Below, in pieces: positions 8,799 through 17,489 of a DNA stretch of 17,489 nt. Made by a program: the position numbers and the translations under genes. The stretch is from Isotricha intestinalis (taxonomy: Eukaryota; Ciliophora; Litostomatea; Vestibuliferida; Isotrichidae). The notes beneath the pieces were generated by a model. It did no database searches. It saw only the letters and a program-made list of their open reading frames with translations, and was not told where the DNA came from. Where the stretch lies: NCBI GenBank assembly GCA_023807065.1, contig JAJJLU010004161.1, positions 1 to 17,489 on the forward strand, in the 5' to 3' direction. The number at the start of each line of letters is the position of its first letter. Position 1 is the stretch's first letter.

Positions 8799-10478
8799 AT
8801 GGGTAACATAATAGAATCATGTACACGTCAAAATATATGTTGTAGCAATAAAAAGACTAGAAATTTAGCTACAGCAGAAACAAGAGAAGAAAATTCATTT
8901 GATCAAAATGATGAAATAATAAATAATTATCCTCAAAATATAATAGAAGTGAAAGTAAAAACATCAAGTTTAATAATGAAAAGATATGATAATCCATGGG
9001 ATAATTATGAAGAAATAGAAGATTTAGGACAAGGAACTTTTGGTGTTGTTAAAAAAGTAATTTTAAAATCAAGAAGAGTTTATCGTGCTATGAAAATAAT
9101 AAATAAATCAAATGTTGTTAAAGGAATTGATAATTCTGAAGTATTAAATGAAATAAATATATTAAAAAATTTAGATCATCCTAATATAATGAAAATATTT
9201 GAATTTTATGAAGATAAAGATAATTATTATATTATTACTGAATTTTTCGATCAAGGTGATTTATATAATAAATTAGTTAAATTAAAATTTATGACTGAAG
9301 TTATTGTTAAATTTCTTATGTCTCAAATATTAAATGCTGTTTCATATTTACATTCTAAAAAAGTTTTACATGGTGATATTAAAATGGAAAATATATTATT
9401 ATATACTGCTACTGGAAGAGCACAAAAAAGATTTACAGTTTTATCAAATGATACAAAGAAAAAATTCATTCAAAAAGAAATTAATAGTTCAAATAATAAA
9501 AGAAATTATAGTCAAATGACAAAAAATATTATTGATAGTATGACAAATTATGAAATCAAATTAATAGATTTTGGTTGTTCTAAAATATTTTCAAAAAAAA
9601 AACATAAAAATTTATCAGGAATAATAGGAACAAGTATGTATTGTTCTCCTGAAGTTGTTGATGATAAATATGATGAAAAAAGTGATGAATGGGCTTGTGG
9701 AGTTTTAATGTATATTTTATTAAGTGGAACTACACCTTTTAAAGGAGAAACTGAAGATGAAATATTTTTTAATATAAAGAAAGGAAAATTTAATTTTAAT
9801 AAACCTGAATTTAAATTAGTTTCTAAGACTTGTAAAGATTTAATATGTAAATTATTAGAATATTATCCTGAAGATAGAATAAGTGCAAGTGAAGCTTTAA
9901 AACATCCTTTCTTCACCGAAAATTTTAATCCCAATTTAGCTTTGATTCATAATAGAGATTTATCTTTATTAACTAATTTAATTCATGTTAAATCAACTAG
10001 TAAATTTCAAGAAACTATTATTGCATATTTAACTATTAATTTCATTGATAAAGATGAAGAAAAAAAACTAAGAGAAGTATTTAGATATATGGATAGACAA
10101 AGTAAAAATTATTTAGATATTCAAGATTTTAAACATTGTTTAAATGAAAATAATTATGACATATCTGAAAATGAAATAAAACATATTATTGGAATAATGG
10201 ATAGTGATCAAAATGGACATGTTGAATATCAAGAATTTTTAAGAACTTTATGTAATAAAGATAATTTATTTTCTAATGAAAATTTAAAATGTGCTTTTAA
10301 TTTATTAGATGAAGAAAAAAAAGGGATTATTATTTGGGATAATATTAATAAAATTATATTTCATGGTAAAGATATGAAAAGTGAATTAATTGATGAGTAT
10401 TTAAGTGAAATTGGTTTATCTAGAGAAGATGAAATTGATTTTGATAAATTTTGTGAAATAATCAAATTGGCAAAATAA
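8799..10478 (+). CDS. Calcium-dependent protein kinase (CDPK) with HGD catalytic loop
   Basis: This 559-residue Ser/Thr kinase carries a calmodulin-like tail. The N terminus MGNIIESC (Gly2, with Cys8, Cys14 and Cys15) suggests myristoylation and palmitoylation, hence membrane attachment. The kinase domain is about 70-372: GQGTFG (77-82), catalytic Lys99 in RAMK, helix-C Glu118, catalytic loop HGDIKMEN (191-198), DFG 257-259, and SPE (283-285) in place of APE. The Arg before the catalytic Asp is replaced by Gly192, so it is a non-RD kinase. About 50 extra residues, rich in Lys, Asn and Ser, lie between the catalytic loop and DFG (202-250). A junction segment (about 385-415) fits the CDPK autoinhibitory helix. 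Of the EF-hand loops only 468-479 (DSDQNGHVEYQE) is canonical; 432-443, 504-515 (Asn at position 12) and about 539-550 are degenerate. Such kinases are known from plants, ciliates and apicomplexans and act in calcium signalling. The single exon ends in TAA. Confidence 0.9.
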   Translation: MGNIIESCTRQNICCSNKKTRNLATAETREENSFDQNDEIINNYPQNIIEVKVKTSSLIMKRYDNPWDNYEEIEDLGQGTFGVVKKVILKSRRVYRAMKIINKSNVVKGIDNSEVLNEINILKNLDHPNIMKIFEFYEDKDNYYIITEFFDQGDLYNKLVKLKFMTEVIVKFLMSQILNAVSYLHSKKVLHGDIKMENILLYTATGRAQKRFTVLSNDTKKKFIQKEINSSNNKRNYSQMTKNIIDSMTNYEIKLIDFGCSKIFSKKKHKNLSGIIGTSMYCSPEVVDDKYDEKSDEWACGVLMYILLSGTTPFKGETEDEIFFNIKKGKFNFNKPEFKLVSKTCKDLICKLLEYYPEDRISASEALKHPFFTENFNPNLALIHNRDLSLLTNLIHVKSTSKFQETIIAYLTINFIDKDEEKKLREVFRYMDRQSKNYLDIQDFKHCLNENNYDISENEIKHIIGIMDSDQNGHVEYQEFLRTLCNKDNLFSNENLKCAFNLLDEEKKGIIIWDNINKIIFHGKDMKSELIDEYLSEIGLSREDEIDFDKFCEIIKLAK

Positions 10479-10693
10479 AATTTTATATAAAAAAAAGGAG
10501 TATTATTTACTTAGTCTTTATTTTTAATTTTTAACTTAAAATTTATAGTATTTTGAAGTAAAAATATTATTATAGGTTTTTTAAAAAACTTTTATAAAAA
10601 ACAAATAAATTTACTTAATTTATTTTAAAAATCATATAAATATAAAAACAATATAATATAATCAAAAAAAAAGAAAATAAACTTAAAAAAGCC

Positions 10694-11410
10694 TTATCCA
10701 ATTTTAGCATAATAAAAAACAGTTTGATCTTGGTCAAAACCATAAAGTCTGTCGATATCATCCAAAGTATAATTACTAGGCATTAATTGTTCTTTATAAA
10801 TAATATTAATTTCATCACTAGGAATTTTTAATCTTTCTCCTAAGAATTTTTTTAAAGTATCAACATCCATATTATTTTGGAATAAAAATCCTTTAGAATC
10901 AACTTTAGGAAGATTAATTTTTGAATCTTTACTATCTAAAGGAGATAAAAAGATTTTAATTTTAGGTTTATGTATTTTATTTTCTTCTTCATCACCAGGT
11001 AAAGGTTCTTTATTTTCTCTAAAAGCATCATACATTTTTTTTTGATTTTCTTTATCAATTTCTTCAAATTCAGGAAATAAAATATCAACTAAACCAGCTA
11101 AAGAAGAATCAAATATTAATGAATCTAAAGGTCTTCCTCCTAATTTTATTTCACATACTGGACATGTATCTTTTACTGGATTTCCTGTATCATAAAACCA
11201 TTTATATATACATGATTTACAAAATGTATGCATACATTCATTTATTGTTGTTGGTGTACGAAATATCCCGTAACATATTGGACACTTTAATAATGAGATT
11301 AATTTCTTTTTGTCTATCTTCACTGCTGAGCTATATAATCCTGTGTATTTTGATGGAGAAGGTATTTCTTTCTTTTGTTGCAATTTTGGCAATAACTTTT
11401 TTTCCTCCAT
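10694..11410 (-). CDS. RING finger plus RAWUL-like protein, Polycomb group RING finger (PCGF) type
   Basis: This 238-residue protein has a complete C3HC4 RING: Cys43, Cys46, Cys59, His61, Cys64, Cys67, Cys83 and Cys86, within LKCPICYGIF and NECMHTFCKSCIYKW. The text after the RING (GGRPLDSLIFDSSLAGLVDILFP, 91-113, then KKMYDAFRE, 124-132) matches the PCGF/Bmi1 pattern, in which a His-Pro-Leu/Asp-x-x-Leu-x-x-Ile-Val-x-x-Leu-x-Pro segment precedes a Phe-Tyr helix. The C-terminal 149-238 (VDTLKKFLGERLKIP, then YTLDDIDRLY and TVFYYAKIG) fits the ubiquitin-like RAWUL fold of these proteins. PCGF proteins pair with RING1-type E3 ligases to ubiquitinate histone H2A; plant DRIP proteins share the layout and are E3 ligases. 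The nuclear role is therefore inferred. There is no membrane or signal segment. The start ATG lies beside a long A-rich leader (T-rich on the plus strand, 11411-11550). Confidence 0.78.
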   Translation of the reverse strand: MEEKKLLPKLQQKKEIPSPSKYTGLYSSAVKIDKKKLISLLKCPICYGIFRTPTTINECMHTFCKSCIYKWFYDTGNPVKDTCPVCEIKLGGRPLDSLIFDSSLAGLVDILFPEFEEIDKENQKKMYDAFRENKEPLPGDEEENKIHKPKIKIFLSPLDSKDSKINLPKVDSKGFLFQNNMDVDTLKKFLGERLKIPSDEINIIYKEQLMPSNYTLDDIDRLYGFDQDQTVFYYAKIG

Positions 11411-12040
11411 TTATTTATTTTTTTTTTGGAATTTAGTTTTTTTTTATTTTTTTTTGGATAAATTTTAAAAGTTTTTTTTTATTTTTTTGATTTGGATTTT
11501 TTTTTTTTAATTTCTTTTTTTGGTTTTTAATGATTATTGCCTGTGAAAAACAAGATATTATTTTTAAAGGAAGAAAAAATAGTTTTTACTAAAATAAAAG
11601 AAGATTTAATAAAATGGAAAAGTTGTATAAATTTAATCATTTGGAACTTCATTTAAATGATAAAAAGAAGATTTTATTTAAAAAGAAGCTCTCTCTTAGA
11701 ATAAAAAATGAAATAAAATCAACAGAACAAATTCATAATAAAGTAAATAAATTAAATTATAAAATTAAAATTTATTAAATGTAAAAAGTATGAATGATTT
11801 AAATTAGCTTTAATTTAGATTAAATTCAAATAAAGAAAGAAGTAATTTATCATCATCATTTTTTGGGAAAAATTTTTTATTAAAAGTGATTTTTGTCAAA
11901 CTACAATATTCTTATAAATATAATAATAAATTAAAAAGAGAAAATTCAAATCCTTTAATTTCTTAACTGAAAAAGAAAAAAAATTATGTTAATGATTATT
12001 TATTATTTTTAAAAAAATTAAAAAGAGAAGTTGGGGGTGA
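11411..12040. other. Intergenic, poly-T leader region and a short open frame of doubtful status
   Basis: Bases 11411-11550 are T runs that form the A-rich 5' leader of the minus-strand RING gene. Further right, 11614-11778 (+) is a 54-codon frame from ATG (MEKLYKFNHLELHLNDKKKI...), Lys/Leu/Ile-rich and helix-like, ending in TAA. An overlapping frame (IKEDLIKWKSCINLIIWNF) is equally protein-like, which suggests a decayed exon or chance. Nothing else is seen up to the Puf relic at 12041. Confidence 0.3.
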
Positions 12041-13718
12041 TTGTCAAAATTTTTTGATAAAGAACAAAATTATATTAATAAAAATAAAAAAGAAATTATT
12101 ATTAGTACTGATGTTGATGATGAAGAAACTATTAAATATGTTGATCTTAATGAAGATGATTTAGAAAAAGAAGACATTATTCATAATGCAATTTCTGGAG
12201 AAATTAATCAAGAAGATTCTGTTTCAAAAAATTATTTTAAAATCCTTAATTTAAATAAAAATATAAATATTTTTAAATCAAAATAATAATTTTAATCATA
12301 TAATCAATTTAATTTTACTCGAAATTTTTTTTCTAATCAAATACAAAATACTAAATTTAATAATCGAAAATATCAACTAAATAATTATGAAATGAATTAT
12401 CAAAATAATATAATGACAGATATTCAAAACTCCATAGATAAATTATAATAAATTATTTTGGAATGAATAATTATCAAAATGGAATAATGAATAATTTTAT
12501 TCCAATGAATGTATCAAATTATTTTTCAATACAATAATTTTAAGAATCAAAATAATAATAATTCCTTTTATAAAAATCAATATATAATAATAATTTAATT
12601 TATAACAAATAATTATAATAATATTAATAATTATAATGTATTAAATATTAAAAGAAATTTTCAAAATGAAAATTATTCAAATTACAATGATTCTTCTTTA
12701 GCAAAAATAGTTCCATATTTAATAAAAGAACTAAATGGTTGTAGTTTATTCAAGAAAAAGTTCAAAATTATCCAAATTTTGCCAATGAATTATTATTTCC
12801 TCAATTAAAAAATTCATTACTAGAATTAAGTGATCAATTTGGAAATTCTTTATTTCAAGTTCTATTAGATGTTCTTTCTTTTGAAAATTTATCTAAATTT
12901 TTAATTTTAAATCAACAATCTTTTTATCAAATTTGTACTTCAACTTATGGAACAAGAGTCATTCAAAAATTATTTAAAAAAGAATATGATGAGACAAAGG
13001 CAATCAACAAAGAAAGGTTCTTCATCATCTATATTAATTCATTTAAAAAATGAAAATTGAAAAGAAATAATTAAAACACTTTATGGTAATTGTAAAAAAT
13101 GTTTATAAACTATTCATAATATAAAATATACTAATTTTATTTATGAATGTATTAAAGCAAATTTTTTAGAAATAACTAATAGTAAACTTGTGTTTGTGTT
13201 GTTCAAAAATATATTAGTGAAGGTAATAAAATTGAAAGAACAAAAATAATAAATTTATTATGTAAAAATTTAGATAATGTTATTAGTGGTCAATATATAA
13301 ATTATGTTATTAAATATTTATTAATTACTGATGATTTAAAATATAAGGAAATTGTATTATTGATAAAATATCTGAAAATTTGTAGTTATTATAAAAAAAA
13401 TTTTCTGTTATTAAAAAATTGTTTTGAAAATTGAAAAGAATATACTAGAAATATTCTTTTGAATTATTAATCAATTCTTTTAGAAATTATGTTATTCAAA
13501 AAACTTTGATTATTGAAAAAGGAGAATTATAAATTAAAATATTAAAAATCACAATGAATGGAATTTCTGAAATTTAAAAAGTTAATTTTGGAAATAAATT
13601 AATTATTAAATTAATAAATAAACTTAAAGAATTAGGTGAAATGTTAGCTAATAATAATGGAGAATATTATTCTCCATATAAAAATTCTTATAATAATACT
13701 TATAAAAATATATATTAA
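12041..13718 (+). pseudogene. Disabled Pumilio/Puf-family RNA-binding protein gene
   Basis: An Asn/Gln-rich N-terminal part runs into Puf repeats. The first piece (12041-12286) begins at TTG where ATG is expected (TTG-TCA-AAA, preceded by TGA), so the start seems lost. Around 12700-12960 the frame gives IVPYLIKELNGCSL, then after a one-base deletion near 12750 (TTATTCAAG for TTATTTCAAG) QNYPNFANELLFPQL, LSDQFGNSLFQVLLDVL and CTSTYGTRVIQKLF, classic Puf repeat cores. Later pieces include EIIKTLYGNC, VCVVQKYISEGNKIER (again after a lost T near 13190), NLDNVISGQYINYVIKYLL and RNYVIQKTLIIEKG; the relic ends at about 13718. Puf proteins bind 3' untranslated regions of mRNAs and repress them. Here several frameshifts and in-frame TAA/TGA codons (for example near 12285, 12446 and 13057) rule out a working product unless the assembly is wrong. 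Confidence 0.8.
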
Positions 13719-13780
13719 TATTAGTAAATAGGTATTTAATATTTTTATCATATTATTATAATAGATTTACAATATTAAGG

Positions 13781-15520
13781 TTATAATATTTGAGAATTTA
13801 TATTTTTTATTTCTTTAACATAAAAACAATTATCAGGGTCTTTCATTAATATAATTTTATTATTTATTTGTTCTAAAATAACTTTTTTTTTCATATTAAT
13901 TAAAGAAATTGCACAATTAATTCTAACATTAGAAATTTTATCATTTATAATTTAAATAATAATCTCAAGAAATTGTTTTCAAATAAAAACAATAAAATCG
14001 TCAATTTTTTCATAAATCCATAAAGCAAAAATTATCAATGAATAAAGCAACAATTCTAACTAAATAACTAGTACTTTATGTCAAATCAATTAATTTTTCA
14101 ATTAATCTTTTTTCAAAATTAGGAGATTTTAATTTAATTATAATTTTTTCATTAATTTTAAACTTTGTTCTCTAATAGCAAAAACAGGATCAATTAATAA
14201 AGTAATACAAATACAAAAAATATTCTATCAATAAATTTTTATCAAATATTTTTGCTAAAATTGAGTTATCATCCATAATTTGAATTCTCATTCTCCAAAA
14301 TTTATTTGAACTTATTTCTATTATTGAAGATATTATTCCTTGAATAATTTTATCTGTATTTATTTTTCCATTTAATAATTCTAATGATTTTATTAAAGCC
14401 ATTCTTATATCATATTCATCTTTTATTATATTTAAAAAAATTGGGAAAATATTTTCATTTGTCTTCTTTGTTCCTATAAAAGAGATATTTTTATAATATT
14501 ATTTGATAATGATGTTCTTATATTTGGTGTTGTATCTTTATCTAATTTTTTTAAATTAATTAATATTTTGTCAAAGTTTTCTTCTTGATATAATATTTTT
14601 GATATTTCTTCAATTCTTTGACAACACTTATTTTTTATTTCTGATTCTTGAGATTCTAATAATTTAGAAAAAATATCAATAGAATTTTGTTTAATATTAT
14701 TTGGGCAATAATTAAATATTAAAATTAAATAAATTTTTATTGAAATTGTCATTATAACTCTATAATTTTGATCATTTGATAATGTTATTATCATATTATT
14801 AATATAATCATTCCTTTGTAATATATTAGGATGATTTTCTAAAGAAATTAAAATATTCATTATTCCAATTTTTGAAATTTCATTTTTATCAATATAACTA
14901 ATATTTATTATTTCTTCAATATAAACTTGAGTTAAATAATGTGAAAATAAAAGAATAGAATTCATTAATTCTCTTTTTAAATTCATTGAATAATTTACTA
15001 AATATTGAATAATTAATTCAAATCATTTAATTTTATTTTCTTTATTTAATTCGAATTAAAAACAACAATAATACTTAAACAACTAATTTCAATATTAAAA
15101 ATTTTTTTCATTTAAATAATTAATAAATTCCATAACATAATTTTCAACTTCAGAAAGAAAACAAATTTGTTTAATAATATCTTTAAGTGAATTTATTGAT
15201 GCTTTTCTTACATTAGGTTCATCAATTGTTAATAAATTTTCAATAATATTAAATAAAACTTTTGAATATTGTTTTCCTCCTATACAATCTAAAAAATTAG
15301 AACAAATTTTTGCTAATTCTATTAAAGTTTCATCTTCTTCTTCTTCAATATAATTTATTAAATATGATAATAATTCTTTTCTTGTCCTTCTCTTCCTAAA
15401 GCAAATGATATTCCTCTTAAATTATTTGCTTAATTTATTTTTATTTTTTTTCTGAATTTTTTAAATCTTCTAATAAACTTGTTGCTGTTATTTGTTCTAA
15501 TTCACATAATTTGAAGACAT
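13781..15520 (-). pseudogene. Disabled PP2A scaffold (A/PR65) subunit gene
   Basis: Read right to left, HEAT repeats of the PP2A A subunit follow one another in the expected order: an N-terminal LEQITATSLLEDLKNS after an ATG at 15520, NNLRGISFALGREG, KELLSYLINYIEEEEDETLI, CSNFLDCIGGKQYSKVLFNI, NVRKASINSLKDII, a 170-codon intact piece (14474-14986) with DQNYRVIMTISIKIYLIL and EIKNKCCQRIEEISKIL, then a piece at 14190-14402 with IIEISSNKFWRMRIQIMD, and last DPVFAIREQSLKLM, NVRINCAISL and the end VKEIKNINSQIL before TAA at 13781. These match PP2A A repeats such as KWRVR, DPVANVRFNVAKSL and the start [25 protein letters not shown]. At least five frameshifts and several in-frame stops separate the pieces. 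The near-full length shows that a whole gene was inactivated rather than a fragment inserted. A working copy must exist elsewhere. Confidence 0.82.
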
Positions 15521-16101
15521 AATAATTTATTTTTTTAATTTTTAATTTTAAACAATTTATTTATTATTACATAGATTAATAATGTTAATATAATTTATGA
15601 AAAAAAATTTTTTTCAGTTAATTATAAAATATAAAAAGGATTTAGAATTTATTATATGAATTTTCATATATATCACAAGGAATTTTATATTATGTAATTT
15701 TTGAATATAATATTTATAAAATTTTAATTATGTCAAATATCCTCATTGTTAATTATATTTAATAAATACATTTTATGACAATCTTTAAGAAAAAAGAATT
15801 TTAAAATTTTAATCAACACTAAAATTGAAAGAATAAGATAAAACAAATATTTAATAATTAATTATTTATCATTAAAATCATATTAAATAAAAATAAGAAA
15901 ATACAAAATCAACTTTTAATCAATAAAATAAAATTTTAATAAAAAAAAAAGCATTGAACCTATTAATTTAATAAATATGGGGATATTAATATTAATTAAA
16001 AGGAATATGAACTTAATATATTCTTTGATTATATTTTATAAATAAAATAATGGAAATAATTAAAAATGACAAAATAAAAGATTAGTTATTTGTAAAAAGA
16101 A
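15521..16101. other. Intergenic, no gene seen
   Basis: AT-rich sequence between the PP2A-A relic start and the 3' end of the membrane protein gene. Every frame on both strands is broken at short intervals and no repeat, RNA gene or relic is recognisable. It would contain the original promoter of the relic and the 3' untranslated region of the neighbouring gene. Confidence 0.5.
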
Positions 16102-17489
16102 TTAAATCTCTTTTTCATCGATATTTTCTTTACTAAAAGTAGAATTACTTTTATTATTATTTTCTTTTTGATTGATATTATAGTAACGATTTTGATTTGA
16201 ATTTGGAGTTGGAGTCATTTCATTAAATTTGTTATTACTTTCATCTTTGTTATTTGATTCTGGTTTTTTCTTAAAATAAAATTTCCATAATATGAAACCA
16301 ACACCAACCAATATTAATAAAATTCCAATTACTATTAAAGCAATCCACCATTTAGATTTCTTTTTCTTTTTTAAATTATAATATAATAAATTATAATCAA
16401 TAATTTGTTTATCAAGTGTTGTTGTAATTACCTCAAAATAATAATTACCATATATCAATTTATCAATTTCAAATTGAATTGAATTTGAATCATTTTTTGA
16501 AGGAGAATAAATATAATCAGGTTTAGGTTTATTTGAAGAAGTAATTTCTGATTCATTTACTTTTTCTACATTATATAATCTTAATTTATAATAATTTGAG
16601 TCAGTTAGAAAAGCATTTATTTTTAATAATGTAAATTTAATTGGATTAACTGATATTGTATAAATCCCATTTTTTTCTATTATTGATAAATCTTTTGAAT
16701 TTAAAGTATAAATTGGAAATTGATTTATATTATTTGAAGTTTCATATTTTAATTCTGTTTCTATTGATTGTTCATCAAGTAATCTTTCTTTTAAGAAACG
16801 TCTTGATGAATATGATGGAGGAATAAAATAAAATCTAAAAACATTTAAAGTTAAATTATTAAAATCTAAAATATAAGTTCTTCTATTTCCATATGATAAA
16901 AAATAACTATTTTCTGTTAATGTTGTATTTTCTTTTTTGTTTAAATCATCTTCTATTACACTACTATTTTCTACATTTGAATAAAGAAGTTTAAAACCTG
17001 GAATATATAAGAAACTTAATCTAATAACTTTATTTGTTTTATTTTGAATTATTAAATTAAATCCAGTTGGTTTATTTAAATATATTAATCTTTTTGGATA
17101 ATTATTATATGAATCTATATCTTCTTCATTAGAAAATGTTTCATTAATATTATTAATTGTTATTTTATCATTATTAATATCTTCATAAGTATCATGAGAA
17201 GGCATTTCTCCATAAAATGAATTTATATATATTTCAATTTCATTTTCATTAATATTTGAAATATCAATATAACCATAATTTAAATTATTCTTAATTAAAG
17301 TAGATATATCTTCTTTTGATAAACTAAGTGTATATATATTATATAATTTTGATTGTTTACCTGATATATTAAATGATAATGTTCCATTCGACAATCTTTG
17401 ATAAAGATAATTTTCAGAATCACCACCGATTTTAGCAATATATGAATTTAATAATTTATTTTGTGATGATATTTTTAAATTAAAATTTA
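16102..17489 (-). CDS. Single-pass membrane protein with large extracellular part (5' end outside window)
   Basis: The frame is open from the right edge to the stop at 16102, about 462 codons. The ATG-less frame continues upstream past the TTG at 17394 to the window edge (NFNLKISSQNKLLNSYIAKI...), so the true N terminus and any signal peptide lie outside. The visible protein is Asn/Ser/Ile/Tyr-rich with several Asn-x-Ser/Thr sites, typical of an extracellular beta-rich domain. Near the C terminus a basic stretch KKKKKS is followed by one transmembrane helix, WWIALIVIGILLILVGVGFILWKF (about residues 348-371 counted from the TTG codon), and by a polar Asn/Lys/Glu tail of about 59 residues. The basic cluster sits just before the helix as well as after it, so topology is not certain. 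No family is recognised. It may be a surface adhesin or receptor. Confidence 0.7.
   Translation of the reverse strand, partial: NFNLKISSQNKLLNSYIAKIGGDSENYLYQRLSNGTLSFNISGKQSKLYNIYTLSLSKEDISTLIKNNLNYGYIDISNINENEIEIYINSFYGEMPSHDTYEDINNDKITINNINETFSNEEDIDSYNNYPKRLIYLNKPTGFNLIIQNKTNKVIRLSFLYIPGFKLLYSNVENSSVIEDDLNKKENTTLTENSYFLSYGNRRTYILDFNNLTLNVFRFYFIPPSYSSRRFLKERLLDEQSIETELKYETSNNINQFPIYTLNSKDLSIIEKNGIYTISVNPIKFTLLKINAFLTDSNYYKLRLYNVEKVNESEITSSNKPKPDYIYSPSKNDSNSIQFEIDKLIYGNYYFEVITTTLDKQIIDYNLLYYNLKKKKKSKWWIALIVIGILLILVGVGFILWKFYFKKKPESNNKDESNNKFNEMTPTPNSNQNRYYNINQKENNNKSNSTFSKENIDEKEI

Noticed and set aside
11119..11436. Plus-strand open frame of 105 codons
   Set aside because: It overlaps the RING gene on the opposite strand, where the eight zinc ligands and the RAWUL-like tail make the minus strand the coding one. 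The start is not credible.
12041..15520. TAA/TAG read as Gln (ciliate code) to explain the in-frame stops
   Set aside because: The relics also need frameshifts, and TGA appears among the in-frame stops. The intact genes use CAA for Gln and end at TAA or TAG exactly where the protein families end.
12041..15520. Short introns as the cause of the broken frames
   Set aside because: Several breaks are single-base losses inside conserved motifs (for example TTATTCAAG in the Puf repeat), with no extra sequence to remove, and the intact neighbours have no introns.
1..17489. tRNA, rRNA or transposon genes
   Set aside because: No cloverleaf-like GC-richer segments, rRNA cores, transposase motifs or long terminal repeats were seen by eye on either strand.

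Overview
The window comes from the nuclear genome of a very AT-rich, ciliated protist. AT content is estimated by eye at roughly four fifths or more. The intact genes use the standard code with TAA or TAG stops. CAA, not TAA, serves as the Gln codon, and none of the genes needs an intron. The gene content points to a ciliate or other flagellated protist: a CFAP161-type ciliary protein, a calcium-dependent protein kinase (CDPK), a GPCR-PIP-kinase fusion, Asn-rich low-complexity proteins and a coiled-coil protein with Phe-Ser-Pro-Lys style motifs. A CDPK argues against fungi and animals. Use of the standard code within such an AT-rich genome would suit litostome (for example rumen) ciliates, but this assignment is inference.

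Layout, left to right. (1) 1-133 is the Asn-rich tail of a gene that starts outside the window. (2) 134-1003 is non-coding with low-complexity, possibly decayed sequence. (3) 1004-3628 (-) is a seven-transmembrane receptor fused to a phosphatidylinositol phosphate kinase. (4) 3775-4989 (-) is a coiled-coil, Asn-rich protein of cytoskeletal type, placed head to head with (5) 5172-6047 (+), a CFAP161-like ciliary protein. (6) 6048-8798 holds no intact gene but contains decayed coiled-coil coding sequence. The clearest part is on the minus strand at about 6400-7640, with a weaker plus-strand stretch to about 8620. (7) 8799-10478 (+) is a CDPK with an HGD instead of HRD catalytic loop. (8) 10694-11410 (-) is a RING plus RAWUL-like protein of the Polycomb group RING finger (PCGF) type. 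(9) 12041-13718 (+) is a broken Pumilio/Puf gene, and (10) 13781-15520 (-) is a broken gene for the PP2A scaffold (A) subunit. The two broken genes are tail to tail. (11) 16102 to the window end (-) is a 5'-truncated single-pass membrane protein.

The intact genes do not form an operon. Possible links are inferred only. The receptor-PIPK could make the phosphoinositide that feeds calcium release, and the CDPK reads calcium. The divergent pair at 3.8-6.0 kb may share a promoter for cilium or cytoskeleton genes. The most unusual aspects are the receptor-lipid kinase fusion, the PCGF-like protein in a protist, the non-RD CDPK with a large kinase insert, and the two readable but clearly disabled copies of conserved eukaryotic genes flanked by intact genes.
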